A DNA stretch of 64,000 nt from Spirochaetales bacterium (GCA_027306915.1 DAHUYW010000004.1:100168-164167); one strand, 5' to 3'. Positions 17,978 to 27,669 are shown, numbered from the stretch's first letter. Made by a program: numbers and translations. Notes: generated from the sequence alone by a model not told the origin.

Positions 17978-19567
17978 GTGGCAAGCAAGCGAAAGAGCAT
18001 CGTCGTATCGTCGGTCAAGATGTCCGCGACGACAATGATGAGCAGGGTACTGGGTTTGGTGCGAGACCAATTTCAGGCCTATCTTCTCGGCACGACATGG
18101 GCCTCCGACGCCTTTACGGTGGCCTTTCAGATCCCGAATCTCCTGCGGCGCCTCTTCGCCGAAGGCTCCATGACGGCGAGCTTCGTACCGGTCTTCATGG
18201 AGGTCGAGCAGACTCGGGACGCCGAAGAGGCTCGAGACTTCCTTGCCTCCTTCTTTACTCTCCTCTTTCTCGTCCTGTGCCTGGTGGTGCTTGCCGGCAT
18301 CCTCGTTTCCCCCTACCTGGTGAGGCTCCTCTACATAGCGGGAGATGTCTCACAGGAAAAATACGAGCTCACGGTTCTTTTGACGAGGGAGATGTTTCCC
18401 TACATCATGTTCATCTCCCTCGCCGCCCTGTTCCAGGGAGTCCTCAACATCCGCAACAACTTTACAGTGCCCGCCTTCACGCCGGTCCTTCTCAACGTCT
18501 CCATAATCGTGAGCGCGCTGAGCGTATGGCTCTTCGGCTCGCGCAGCTTCCAGGGGATCACCCACGCCTTGGCGATCGGGGTGCTCGCCGGAGGGATTCT
18601 TCAAGTCCTTTTTCAGGTTCCCTTCTTCCTGCGCACAGGCTACCGCATACGATTCCGTTTTCGTTTCGACGATCCGCAGCTCCGCCGCATCGTGAGGCTC
18701 TTTCTTCCCGGCCTTTTCGGCGTCGGTATCTATCAGGTGAACGTGCTGGTGAGCTTTGGATTCGCTGCCGCACTCGGCGTCGGCAGACAGGCCGCTATCA
18801 TGTTCGCTTCCCGGATCAACGAGCTGACCCTTGGCGTTTTTGCCGTGTCCCTTGCGACGGTAATGCTGCCCACCCTGAGCCGTGAGGCCGCGGAGAACAA
18901 CCGCGAGGAGTTTATAGCATCGCTTGCCTACTCCCTGCGGCTGCTCGCCCTCGTCACGGTTCCTGCAGCGGTCGGCCTCTTCGTCTTGAGCCCCGACATT
19001 GTCAGCCTTCTCCTCAAGTTCGGCAAGTTCGGCGATAGGTCGGTGGTGCTTGTATCGGCCACCCTCCAGTACTACTCCCTCGCCCTCTTCTTTATCGCGA
19101 GCTACCGGATCATCGCACAATCCTTCTACTCGCTGAAGGACACCCGAACGCCAGTCGTCGTCTCCTTCTTCACCCTGCTCCTGAACGCGGCGCTCTGCTA
19201 TCTCCTGCCTCCTCGCTTCCCGGCGGAAACCAACATCATCGGAATCGCCCTCGCGAATACCATTTCCAACACCACGATGTTCTTCATTCTCTTCTTCCTT
19301 CTCAAGCGCAAGCTCGGCGGGGGACCCCTCCTTCGCCAAAGCGTATCCTTCGTGCAGACGATCGCGGCGGGTCTTGTCATGGGCATCGTTGCCTACGCCG
19401 GCAAGGCGCTCCTCCTCACGAGCACCGCGAAGCTCGAGCTCCTGTGGCGTGTGCCCGCGCTGATTGTCCTGTGCGGCGCGGTCTATTTCGGGCTTAACCT
19501 GCTTTTCGGCAATGCCGAGATACAATCGATCCTTCGGGAGGTCCGGAGGCGCCGGGGGCGACCGTGA
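17978..19567 (+). CDS. murJ: Lipid II flippase MurJ (MviN)
   Basis: A 529-residue polytopic membrane protein of the MOP superfamily with about 14 helices. The start region KMSATTMMSRVLGLVRDQ and the loop ASDAFTVAFQIPNLLRRLFAEGSMTASFVPVF are diagnostic of MurJ and include the conserved central-cavity Arg residues. MurJ flips undecaprenyl-PP-linked peptidoglycan precursor across the inner membrane. The GTG start at 17978 sits behind GAGAG. mgtA follows after 37 bases and may be cotranscribed. Confidence 0.93.
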   Translation: MASKRKSIVVSSVKMSATTMMSRVLGLVRDQFQAYLLGTTWASDAFTVAFQIPNLLRRLFAEGSMTASFVPVFMEVEQTRDAEEARDFLASFFTLLFLVLCLVVLAGILVSPYLVRLLYIAGDVSQEKYELTVLLTREMFPYIMFISLAALFQGVLNIRNNFTVPAFTPVLLNVSIIVSALSVWLFGSRSFQGITHALAIGVLAGGILQVLFQVPFFLRTGYRIRFRFRFDDPQLRRIVRLFLPGLFGVGIYQVNVLVSFGFAAALGVGRQAAIMFASRINELTLGVFAVSLATVMLPTLSREAAENNREEFIASLAYSLRLLALVTVPAAVGLFVLSPDIVSLLLKFGKFGDRSVVLVSATLQYYSLALFFIASYRIIAQSFYSLKDTRTPVVVSFFTLLLNAALCYLLPPRFPAETNIIGIALANTISNTTMFFILFFLLKRKLGGGPLLRQSVSFVQTIAAGLVMGIVAYAGKALLLTSTAKLELLWRVPALIVLCGAVYFGLNLLFGNAEIQSILREVRRRRGRP

Positions 19568-19604
19568 TTCGCTTGCCGCCGACGAGGGAGGGAAGGTTGC
19601 CATC

Positions 19605-22373
19605 ATGACCGACTGGGAACGGGACCGGACAAAGGACGCCGCCGCGAGGGATTCCGGCGACATACGGAAACGGCCGGACGCCGCAACGCGCCAGTCGTCG
19701 GAAGGAGAGCCCGCGGCGGATCCGAGGCAGGCGCGCGGCGCCCGCCGGGCGGGTCAGGCTCCCGGGAGAAGAGCCGGCGCCGCGCGAGCCGAGGAGGCCG
19801 GCCGGCGCCTTATTCGGCTTTGTGAGGCAAGCGAGGAGGAGCTCTTCGCCGCCGTCGGAAGCTCGCCGGCCGGGCTCACGGGCGAAACCGCCGCCGACAG
19901 GACCGCCACCTACGGACCCAACATCCTCGCCGGCGAGCAGCGCTATAGCTTCTTCAAGGATATGAGCCACCGCCTGCGAAACCCGCTCGTCATTCAGCTC
20001 CTCATCATCTGCATTCTTTCCTTTCTCCTCGCCGACGTCCGGTCAGGGTCAGTGGTCGCGGGTATGATCTTCCTTTCGGTCGTGCTCTCGTTCATCCAGG
20101 AAAGGCGGTCGGGGCTCGCCATCGAGAAGCTCCGAAGGCTCGTTCAAACCTCGGTCCTCGTTCTTCGCGACGGGAAGGAAAGCGAGGTCGGAATCGCGAC
20201 GATCGTCCCCGGCGACGTCGTCGTTCTCTCCGCGGGAGATATCATCCCGGCCGACATGCGCATCCTCCAGGCAAAGGACTTCTTCGTGAGCCAATCGGTG
20301 CTCACCGGCGAGTCGATGCCGGTTGAGCGGAGCCCGCGTCCGGTGAGCGGCTCGAAAGAGGTGTTCGAGCTTCCGAACGCCTGCTTCCAGGGGAGCAACG
20401 TGGTAAGCGGCTCTGCCCGCGGGGTGGTCATCAACACCGGGCTCTCCACCTACCTGGGAATGCTCTCGAAGACCCTTTCCTCCGCCGGACGAGAGACGAG
20501 CTTCGATCGGGGGGTTCGGAGCTTCGTCTGGCTGATGGTTCGCTTCATGGTGGTCATGGTAGCCACGGTCTTCCTCATCGTCGGCCTCACCAAGCACAAC
20601 TGGTTCGAGGCCCTCCTCTTCGGGCTTTCGGTGGCGGTCGGGCTCACCCCCGAGATGCTTCCCATGATCATCACGGTCTGTCTCTCGAAGGGCGCGATCG
20701 TCATGTCGCGCAAGAAGGTGATAGTCAAACAGCTGCAGGCGATCCAGAACTTCGGCGCGATGAACGTCATCTGCTCCGACAAAACCGGCACCCTGACCCA
20801 GGACCGGGTGGTCCTCGAGCGCCACGTCGACGTCGTCAACCGGGAGAGCGAGGATGTGCTGCGCTACGCCTACATGAACTCCTACTATCAGACGGGGCTG
20901 CGCAACCTTCTCGACAACGCCATCCTCTCGAACGAGGATTTGGACGTCGAGCGGACTTGCAGGAAGGTAGACGAGATTCCCTTCGACTTTCAGCGCAAGC
21001 GCATGTCGGTGATCATCGAGTACGAGGACGCCCACATCCTCATTTGCAAGGGAGCCGTCGAGGACGTGTACGGGGTATGCGACCGCTACCAGATCGATGA
21101 GGAGATCTATCCCCTCACCGATGTCATCAAGGGCGACCTCACCGATGATTACCGCGAGCTCTCGGAGGACGGCTACCGTGTGCTCGCGATAGCCTATCGG
21201 GAGTTCCCCCTCGCGAAGGAGCAGTTCGGCGCCGACGACGAATCGAGCCTCATCCTCCTCGGCTACATCGCCTTCTTCGATCCTCCGAAGGACTCCGCGC
21301 TCAAGGCGATCGAGGCGCTGCGGGCTTCGGGCGTCAAGGTGAAGATCCTCACCGGAGACAACGAGCTCGTCACCCAGAAGGTGTGCAAGGACGTGGGGCT
21401 TGCCGTGAACCGCCTGCTGCTCGGGAAGCAGATCGCTGCGATGAGCGAGCAGGAGCTCGAGGAGGCGGTCGAGGAGACGGAGGTTTTCGCAAGGCTCACC
21501 CCCGCTCAGAAGGAGCGGATCGTGACACTCCTCCGCAAACGGGGCAACGTCGTCGGTTTCATGGGCGACGGGATAAACGACGCCCCGGCGATGCGCGCCG
21601 CCGACGTCGGAATCTCTGTGGATTCCGCAACCGACATTGCGAAGGAATCCGCCGGGATCATCCTTCTCGAGAAGAGCCTCATGGTGCTCGAGGACGGGAT
21701 CGTCGAGGGGCGCAAGGTCTTCGCCAACATCACCAAGTACATCCGGATGGGGGCAAGCTCGAACTTCGGGAACATGTTCAGCGTCCTCGGCGGCAGCCTC
21801 TTCCTGCCCTTCCTACCGATGGCGCCTATCCAGGTCCTGCTCAACAACTTCCTCTACGATCTCTCCCAGCTCGGCATTCCGACCGACAAGGTGGACGACG
21901 AGATCCTCGCACGGCCGCGCCGCTGGGACATCCGTCATCTGCGAAGGTTCATGATGTTCATCGGGCCCTTGAGCTCGATCTTCGACTACTGCACCTTTTT
22001 CGTCATGCTCTTCTTCTTCAAGTGCAACCAGTTCGTGAGCGCTGCGGCGAATCCGGCAACCAAGCACTACCTGGAGAGCCTCTTCCACACCGGCTGGTTC
22101 GTCGAGTCGATCCTCACCCAGACCCTCATCGTCCACATCATCCGAACGAGCAGGATTCCCTTCGTTCAAAGCGGACCGGGCCGGGCCCTCGCGTTCTCCT
22201 CGCTTCTCGTTGCCGCCGCAGGTATCCTTCTCCCCTACTCCGCGATTGGCTCCGCCTTCGGACTGGTGCCCCTTCCCTTCACCTACTGGATCTGGATAGC
22301 GGCCTTTCTCCTCGCCTATAGTGCCCTCACCCACAAGGTGAAGCTCTGGTTCTTCAAGCGCTTCGGCTCCTAA
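19605..22373 (+). CDS. mgtA: Magnesium-translocating P-type ATPase (MgtA/MgtB)
   Basis: A 922-residue P3B-type ATPase. After an Arg/Ala/Gly-rich, charged N-terminal tail of about 65 residues it has the cation-ATPase N domain, the actuator motif VLTGES, the M4 signature LTPEMLPMI typical of MgtA, the phosphorylation site SDKTGTLT with Asp392, and the hinge GDGINDAPA. It brings Mg2+ into the cell. The start at 19605 follows GGGAGGGAAGG. Bacterial MgtA also has a charged N-terminal tail, though this one is unusually Arg-rich. No Mg2+-sensing leader was recognised, since only 37 bases separate it from murJ. Confidence 0.92.
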   Translation: MTDWERDRTKDAAARDSGDIRKRPDAATRQSSEGEPAADPRQARGARRAGQAPGRRAGAARAEEAGRRLIRLCEASEEELFAAVGSSPAGLTGETAADRTATYGPNILAGEQRYSFFKDMSHRLRNPLVIQLLIICILSFLLADVRSGSVVAGMIFLSVVLSFIQERRSGLAIEKLRRLVQTSVLVLRDGKESEVGIATIVPGDVVVLSAGDIIPADMRILQAKDFFVSQSVLTGESMPVERSPRPVSGSKEVFELPNACFQGSNVVSGSARGVVINTGLSTYLGMLSKTLSSAGRETSFDRGVRSFVWLMVRFMVVMVATVFLIVGLTKHNWFEALLFGLSVAVGLTPEMLPMIITVCLSKGAIVMSRKKVIVKQLQAIQNFGAMNVICSDKTGTLTQDRVVLERHVDVVNRESEDVLRYAYMNSYYQTGLRNLLDNAILSNEDLDVERTCRKVDEIPFDFQRKRMSVIIEYEDAHILICKGAVEDVYGVCDRYQIDEEIYPLTDVIKGDLTDDYRELSEDGYRVLAIAYREFPLAKEQFGADDESSLILLGYIAFFDPPKDSALKAIEALRASGVKVKILTGDNELVTQKVCKDVGLAVNRLLLGKQIAAMSEQELEEAVEETEVFARLTPAQKERIVTLLRKRGNVVGFMGDGINDAPAMRAADVGISVDSATDIAKESAGIILLEKSLMVLEDGIVEGRKVFANITKYIRMGASSNFGNMFSVLGGSLFLPFLPMAPIQVLLNNFLYDLSQLGIPTDKVDDEILARPRRWDIRHLRRFMMFIGPLSSIFDYCTFFVMLFFFKCNQFVSAAANPATKHYLESLFHTGWFVESILTQTLIVHIIRTSRIPFVQSGPGRALAFSSLLVAAAGILLPYSAIGSAFGLVPLPFTYWIWIAAFLLAYSALTHKVKLWFFKRFGS

Positions 22374-22457
22374 GAGCATACCTAGTGCCCGACGCAAGGG
22401 CCGGCTGACCGCAGAGGCGGTGATCCAACGTCCGCAGCAATCGCCGCCCGACGGGCC

Positions 22458-23567
22458 CTATGGGCGCTTCCCTCTCCCGGAGGTTCGGTACCACTCCCTG
22501 GACAGGCGAGCGATCGCCTTCTTCCTCTCATTCGCCTCCCGGCTCTTCCGCAGATCCCCCTTCTGCGCAGCGAAGGCGAGCTCGCGCTTCAGATCGAGAT
22601 AGCTCTTCCACCGCTCGGGATCGAGGGCCCCCTCGACAAGGGCCTGCTTGACCGCGCAGCCCGGCTCCGCGCGGTGCGAGCAGTCTCCAAACCGGCATCC
22701 CCTCGCCAGCTCCGCAATGTCAGAGAAGGAGTCCTCGAGCGAATCCTCCTCGCCCCAGAGCCCAAGCTCGCGGAGGCCGGGGGTGTCGAGCACAAGGCCC
22801 CCCGAGGGGAGACGCACGAGGCGTCTCATGACCGTCGTGTGGCGCCCGCGAAGATCGCGTGCCCGGGATGCCTCCGTCGGAAGGAGCGCGGCCCCGAGCA
22901 GGCGGTTGATGATGGTAGACTTCCCCACCCCGGAGGGTCCAACGAGCGCAGCGGTCCTGCCGGCGCCGAGGTAGGCGGCAAGCCGGTCGAATCCCTCCCC
23001 CGTTGCCGCGCTCACGAGAAGGACATCCACTCCGGGAGCGATCTCCTGTGCGCGGAGCAGGGCGAGATCGGGCCGCTCGGCGAGATCGACCTTGTTGAGC
23101 GCCACGACCGGAGTTGCCCCGCTCTCCCACGCCGCGGTGAGGTAGCGCTCCACGCCGCGCGGGGCAAAGTTCCGGCCTCCATCGAGGCCGCAGACGACAA
23201 GGACTACGTCGAGATTGACGGCAAGCACCTGCTCGCCCGGATAGTGGAGCGGGTCCGACGGCGCCCTCCGGATGAGGGCGTTGCGGCGCGGAAGCACGCC
23301 CCGAATGGGCCGCTCAGCGCACTGCTCGTCGGACTCGACGAGAAGCCAATCTCCGGTGATAGGAAGGAGGCGCCGTGCAGCAAGCTCCTTCATGAGCCGA
23401 CCGGTAAGCCTGCACCAATACTCGCCTGAAAGCGTCGTCGCCAGGTAGCGGCCGCGGGTATCGGCGATCACGCGCGCGGGGGTGATCCTTTCCTCATCAA
23501 AGGCGGCGGACTCGACCCGGAGGGCCTCCTCCCAGCCTTCGTCCCAACCCCAATCTGAGAGACTCAT
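22458..23567 (-). CDS. rsgA: Ribosome small subunit-dependent GTPase RsgA
   Basis: A 369-residue circularly permuted GTPase: OB fold (about 35-110), G4 NKVD at 158-161 before G1 GPSGVGKS at 210-217, then G3 DTPG at 261-264. The C-terminal zinc site is complete (Cys291, Cys296, His298, Cys304). RsgA checks late 30S maturation. The start overlaps the upstream RNHCP gene by four bases (ATGA) and has GGAGGG seven bases before it. Confidence 0.95.
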   Translation of the reverse strand: MSLSDWGWDEGWEEALRVESAAFDEERITPARVIADTRGRYLATTLSGEYWCRLTGRLMKELAARRLLPITGDWLLVESDEQCAERPIRGVLPRRNALIRRAPSDPLHYPGEQVLAVNLDVVLVVCGLDGGRNFAPRGVERYLTAAWESGATPVVALNKVDLAERPDLALLRAQEIAPGVDVLLVSAATGEGFDRLAAYLGAGRTAALVGPSGVGKSTIINRLLGAALLPTEASRARDLRGRHTTVMRRLVRLPSGGLVLDTPGLRELGLWGEEDSLEDSFSDIAELARGCRFGDCSHRAEPGCAVKQALVEGALDPERWKSYLDLKRELAFAAQKGDLRKSREANERKKAIARLSREWYRTSGRGKRP

Positions 23568-23947
23568 AGCCTACCCTCCATGAGGCGCTCGATGAGCCTT
23601 TGCGACGGGAAGGGCATGTCCATGAGCGGACGCGCCGCGAGTCCGAAGAGCCGGACCTCGTCGTCGTCGCCAGCGATGCGATTGGCGCGCAGAAGACCGC
23701 ACCGTCTGCAGCGGTGGACAATCGCCCACTCGCCGTCGGTTCTGATCCACACGGCGATCGGCTCCATCTCACCGTGGCATCCTGAGCTGCGATCGCCCGG
23801 GCGTTGGTCCACATGCAGGCTCCAAAGGCAACGCGGGCAATGGTTGCGATGCTCGGTCCCATTGACCGAAGGAAGAACGACGCGCCCGCAGTGCGCACAC
23901 GGGAAGGGTCCGGTATCTGTTTCCTGTCTTTCGGTGATCCTCGACAT
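23564..23947 (-). CDS. RNHCP domain zinc-binding protein
   Basis: A 127-residue protein with the RNHCP signature: CxxC at 17/20, then HRNHCPRCLWSLHVD with Cys37 and Cys40, a Cys-His pair at 57/58, and CRRC at 80/83. These residues can bind two zinc ions. The family is widespread, is often encoded beside rsgA, and has no established function; a ribosome-linked role is suggested by this coupling. The start at 23947 is preferred over 24025 because the extra N-terminus looks non-coding. Confidence 0.85.
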   Translation of the reverse strand: MSRITERQETDTGPFPCAHCGRVVLPSVNGTEHRNHCPRCLWSLHVDQRPGDRSSGCHGEMEPIAVWIRTDGEWAIVHRCRRCGLLRANRIAGDDDEVRLFGLAARPLMDMPFPSQRLIERLMEGRL

Positions 23948-24402
23948 CGTTTGGGTACTCCCCAACCCCCAGGGGCTTGGTAGCTTGCGTGTCCGCGCTG
24001 GACACGTTGGTTCGCGTAGCGTCACACGCGGCCGAAACGCATCAAAATGAGGAGCGATGGATTGTGAGGATGGTCTCCTGCGCTCAGTCAGCTCAGGACC
24101 AGGGTCTGGAGCCGATTGGACTCAGGGCGGGTTGGATAGGTATGCGAGGAGGAATCGAGTCGGAGCCATGCGCTCCGGAAGCTTGCGCCAACCGCGGCCT
24201 AAGCAGGAGACCGGGCACCCGAGACAGACATTGACAGACCTCCCGTTTGCAATCGGAATAAGACAGTATGGCAAGGGAAGGCACGTTTGTAAAGAGCTGA
24301 ACGGGAGGCTCGCACTTCCTGTTCGACGCCCCGAAGCGCTCTTCCGGCCCTCCGTGGTAGAATATGCGACATGAAGGCAGGGGATGGAACGGAGGGCCGG
24401 CG
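23948..24402. other. Intergenic region, no gene recognised
   Basis: 455 bases between divergent genes. I see no tRNA, SRP RNA, tmRNA or RNase P landmarks on either strand. A TAGAAT (24358-24363) could be the -10 of the downstream PTS-like gene, but it lacks a matching -35. A TTGACA near 24231 has no good -10 at the right distance. Confidence 0.4.
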
Positions 24403-25194
24403 ATGAAGAGCCTGCTAAACGCGCTGCAGGAAGGACGGCTCGTCGAGCTCCCGGACGACGACAAGGAGATGTGCCTCGAGTACCTTGCCCATCTCATCGA
24501 GGCGATACCCGACATCGAATCCGGGGAAGACATCTTCGAGCTCGTGAAGAAGCGGGAGGCTCTCTCGAACACCGGAATAGGGATGGGGGTTGCCTGTCCT
24601 CACGTCGTGGGCGCGACGGGCAGCGAGCTCCTCTGCGCGGTCGGCTGGTCGCCGGAGGGGATCGACTATGGAGCCCAGGACGGCAAGAGGGTTCACCTCC
24701 TCATCATGTACTACATCCCCAAGAGCCACCGCAACATCTACCTGAAGGAGCTTTCCGGCCTCACCAAAGCGATCCACAAGACAAGCGGAATCCAATCGAT
24801 CATAAGCGCCGACGATATCAAGAGCGTCCGTAATCAGCTCCTTGACTGGGTCGCGATAGCGATCGACGAGATCATGCCCGACGAACGGGCAAAGATGGTC
24901 CGGCTGGAGGCGCGGAACGCCGCGGCCGCCTCCGCGGGCACCGTGACGCTCCAAAAGGTATCCGCGCCCTTCACCATTGTCCCCTTCACGCTCGTCATCG
25001 GCGACGGCCGAGAGCCCCTGGTGCTTGCCCAAAATCCTGAGCTCGTCGAGGGGTTGGAGCGCCATCCGGAGATCGCTCACCTCATTCGCGATCAGACCGA
25101 GATCGAGGTCGGCGACTACCGCATCTTCGTGCGGGAAAGCTCCGCCTTTGCGCTGAATCGACGCCTCTACGACTGCCTGGCCATCAAGCGATAG
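24403..25194 (+). CDS. PTS EIIA type-2 domain protein with extra C-terminal domain
   Basis: A 263-residue protein. Residues 1-150 or so match the fructose/mannitol/nitrogen-type EIIA fold: REALSNTGIGMGVACPH, with His67 at the phosphoryl-accepting position. A C-terminal part of about 90 residues (from roughly 170) is not part of EIIA and I do not recognise it. No EIIB or EIIC gene is adjacent, so a regulatory role like that of PtsN is more likely than sugar transport. The start at 24403 follows GGAGGG. Confidence 0.75.
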   Translation: MKSLLNALQEGRLVELPDDDKEMCLEYLAHLIEAIPDIESGEDIFELVKKREALSNTGIGMGVACPHVVGATGSELLCAVGWSPEGIDYGAQDGKRVHLLIMYYIPKSHRNIYLKELSGLTKAIHKTSGIQSIISADDIKSVRNQLLDWVAIAIDEIMPDERAKMVRLEARNAAAASAGTVTLQKVSAPFTIVPFTLVIGDGREPLVLAQNPELVEGLERHPEIAHLIRDQTEIEVGDYRIFVRESSAFALNRRLYDCLAIKR

Positions 25195-25214
25195 CGCGCC
25201 GCGTCCACGCACCG

Positions 25215-26588
25215 TCAGCCGGGCGGGCCCGTGAGATCCTTATCGACGCAGGGCAGCACGAGCTCGATGGAGTTCCCCTCCTCCGGGCTGCTATGCGCCT
25301 CGAGCCGCCCGCCGCTTTGGTAGACCAGACCGTAGGCCGCGGCAAGATCCAACCCGCCCGGTCCGAGCTCGCCTTCGTCGGAAAAAGGATCAAAGAGACG
25401 CCGCAGCGTATCCTCGGAAAGAGGATGACCGCTTTCGGTTATCACCACTGAGCAGAATCCCTTCGCGCCGGGAGAAGCGGCCGGTCCCGCCGGCAGCTCC
25501 GAAAGCGGGCCGACTCTCACGACTATCGTACCCCCGTCTGGAACCTCTTTCGCCGCACGCTCGACCAGCGTCCAGATCGCCCTTCCTATCTCCTCGGGAT
25601 CCGCAAGGACCCGATCTCCCGAGGCGCCGATCTGGAGGGACAGCGCCGCTTTCGACCCGATCGATTTCCGGAAGGAGGGCTCCAAATCGGCTACCAGCCG
25701 GCCCAGCGAGATCGCACGCGGGCGCAGAAGCCGCTGCCTGCTGAACGACAGAAGGCCGTCGGTGAGTCGGGCCGCCCGAAAGGCAGCCTCCTTGACCCGC
25801 TGTGCGTACTCCGGCGCCGCCTGCGGCCGGCCCGCGGCGATGAGCTCGGCGTAGCCGACGATCCCCATGAGGATGTTGTTGAACTGGTGGGCAATCCCAG
25901 CGGAGAGCCTTGCGACCGACTCCATCTTTCTCGCTTCGAGCAGCTTGTCCGCGTCTTCGAGCAGCCGACGAGCCTGGGCTTGAATCTCGCCGACGTCCCG
26001 CTCGTGGATGACCGCCGCGGTGACGCTGAGGGCACCGACGAGAAGCATGAGGGTGACCCCGATCGAGATAGTCCAGACGGAGTAGTCCGGGTTGAGAAAT
26101 GGGAGAAGCAGCATCGCAGCTAGCGTCATGCACCAAATGACGATGGTCGCCCGATGCGACAGCAGGAGGCTGCTGAATATGAGCCCAAGAACCGGAAAGC
26201 CGAGGTAGATAGGGCTTGCGCCGCCGATCAGGTCCGCGAAGGTTCCGACCAGATTCATCGCGATGATCACCCCAGCCGAAAGGCGGAACATCCCTTTTCG
26301 CGCAAGGACATAGGCGAGCGCGACCGCGACGAGGGCCGTCGCGAGAGACATGACGAGCAAGAAGCGGTGCCGCGCGCTGTCCATAAGGCTGCGGGCCGAA
26401 AGCATCTGAAGCGGCGAAACAGCGAAAAGGATCACGAGAACGAAGAAGAAGACCACGAGCAGCGAAAGGAGCAGGCGGGAGCGCCGGCGAAGGACCTCTT
26501 GAGCAACTGCCGGCTCGGGTTCCGTCAACCGGCGCCACCAACGAAGTGCGAAGGGCTCACCCTTTGGCCGGGGGCTTGTCTCCTCCAT
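25215..26588 (-). CDS. Histidine-kinase-like membrane protein with degraded ATP-binding domain
   Basis: A 457-residue protein: about six membrane helices (roughly 35-200), a short coiled coil, an HisKA-type dimerisation helix with AGIAHQFNN (His234), then an HATPase-like domain. The H box is good, but the N box reads DPEEIGRAIWTLVERAAKEV: the two Asn and the Asp that bind Mg-ATP are Thr340, Arg344 and Lys347. The G1 box (TESGHPLSEDT) and G2 (GPGGLDLAAAYG) are also altered. ATP binding is therefore doubtful. No response regulator gene is adjacent. The start at 26588 has AGGGAGG; a GTG at 26621, overlapping the upstream stop, is possible. Confidence 0.7.
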   Translation of the reverse strand: MEETSPRPKGEPFALRWWRRLTEPEPAVAQEVLRRRSRLLLSLLVVFFFVLVILFAVSPLQMLSARSLMDSARHRFLLVMSLATALVAVALAYVLARKGMFRLSAGVIIAMNLVGTFADLIGGASPIYLGFPVLGLIFSSLLLSHRATIVIWCMTLAAMLLLPFLNPDYSVWTISIGVTLMLLVGALSVTAAVIHERDVGEIQAQARRLLEDADKLLEARKMESVARLSAGIAHQFNNILMGIVGYAELIAAGRPQAAPEYAQRVKEAAFRAARLTDGLLSFSRQRLLRPRAISLGRLVADLEPSFRKSIGSKAALSLQIGASGDRVLADPEEIGRAIWTLVERAAKEVPDGGTIVVRVGPLSELPAGPAASPGAKGFCSVVITESGHPLSEDTLRRLFDPFSDEGELGPGGLDLAAAYGLVYQSGGRLEAHSSPEEGNSIELVLPCVDKDLTGPPG

Positions 26589-26617
26589 GCGGCGCCTCCC
26601 TGCGAGCCTAGGGCCGC

Positions 26618-27298
26618 TCACAGCTCGACGAAAAGCATACGGTAGTGCTCGGTTTTCAGCGGAAGATCGTCATCCGGAATGTCGAGCAGGCGTCCGAAGC
26701 GGATGAGCACCCTTGCAAGCTCGCGCCCCCCTTCAAGATCGCTCGTCGCTGCGTACCTCTGGGCCAGATCATTGAAGGCCTTCTGCAGCGTGATGAGCCC
26801 GTCCTTGCGGATGTCGGCGAGAACGCGGGCAAGCCCCTCAATCATCTCTTGGGTGATTCCGCCGAGGAAATCGAAGAGGGTGCGGTTGAGCTCATGCTCC
26901 GAGTAGACCGCCGCCTGGTGGTAGAAGCTCGCCGCCATCCGACGGTACAGCTCCTTGTCGCGCCGCTCGTCCAGGACCGGAAGGACCACGCAGAAGTCGG
27001 CTCCCTTCTTCGCATAGTGCGCCTTGCCGATGGTGGTGGACTGGCGGCGAACCAGGAATTCGTACTCCAGTGCCGACTCTACGCCGCCCTTGCGCACGTA
27101 CTGGAGGGTCTTTTCGGTCGAGCGCAGGAAGAAGCGCTTGCTAAAGAGCGAATTGCCGATGATGTCGTTTCGGAAGTAGCGCAGGAAAAGCTCAAAGAAC
27201 TGTTCCTCCACGACAAGGTTGCCGAACTCGTCGCGAAGGAAGTAGTCGATCATCTTCTGGTATTCATCGGAAACCTGGACGAGCCGCTGCCTCTCCAT
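26618..27298 (-). CDS. Conserved-looking protein of unknown function
   Basis: A 226-residue, mostly helical, charged cytoplasmic protein. I do not recognise the family. It has no signal peptide, membrane segment or Cys cluster. Codon use and base composition match neighbouring real genes. Its stop overlaps the possible GTG start of the histidine-kinase-like gene, so they likely form one operon and may act together. There is no clear Shine-Dalgarno before the ATG at 27298. Confidence 0.6.
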   Translation of the reverse strand: MERQRLVQVSDEYQKMIDYFLRDEFGNLVVEEQFFELFLRYFRNDIIGNSLFSKRFFLRSTEKTLQYVRKGGVESALEYEFLVRRQSTTIGKAHYAKKGADFCVVLPVLDERRDKELYRRMAASFYHQAAVYSEHELNRTLFDFLGGITQEMIEGLARVLADIRKDGLITLQKAFNDLAQRYAATSDLEGGRELARVLIRFGRLLDIPDDDLPLKTEHYRMLFVEL

Positions 27299-27405
27299 AC
27301 CAGGTAAGTTAACGCATTTCCGCCATCTCGCCCACTGATTGACGTGGAGGCGTCATGCCCGCTGGGAAGCCGAGAGGAGTGGAGCTTGTGAAGGATTGAA
27401 TCCGC

Positions 27406-27594
27406 TTAGACCTTGACGACTTTTCCGCGCTTGAGGCAGCGCGTGCAGATCTTGATGGTCTTCTTATGGGCACCGACGAGGGTTTGGATCTTCACGATGT
27501 GAGGCTTCCACTCGCGGCGCGTCTTGTTGTGCGCGTGGCTGATCTTGTTGCCGGTAACGGTACCCTTTCCGCAAATGTCACATCTCCGAGCCAT
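27406..27594 (-). CDS. rpmB: 50S ribosomal protein L28
   Basis: A 62-residue basic protein starting [11 protein letters not shown], followed by [16 protein letters not shown], the L28 hallmark. It has two CxxC pairs (Cys5/Cys8 and Cys50/Cys53), the zinc-binding C+ form. L28 sits near the exit site of the large subunit and helps late 50S assembly. It is encoded alone, with its own promoter directly upstream and divergent from csoR. Confidence 0.95.
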   Translation of the reverse strand: MARRCDICGKGTVTGNKISHAHNKTRREWKPHIVKIQTLVGAHKKTIKICTRCLKRGKVVKV

Positions 27595-27640
27595 CTGTCC
27601 TATCCTCACCTGGAATCGCCGCCTCTCGACGGCAGGGCAA

Positions 27641-27669
27641 AGGTTAATGGATGGAGGGAGATGTGTCAA
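27641..27669 (-). promoter_or_regulatory. Promoter of rpmB
   Basis: Minus-strand TTGACA (27664-27669) with a 17-base spacer to TAACCT (27641-27646), about 50 bases before the L28 start codon. Confidence 0.5.

Noticed and set aside
18350..19663. A 437-codon open frame on the minus strand opposite murJ.
   Set aside because: Its translation is charged and low-complexity, with no known motif. Such long antisense frames arise from GC-rich third codon positions; many others occur opposite real genes, for example 3647-4324 and 32881-34494 on the plus strand.
23948..24402. A structural RNA in the gap before the PTS-like gene.
   Set aside because: No conserved landmarks of SRP RNA, RNase P RNA, 6S RNA, tmRNA or tRNA were found on either strand.
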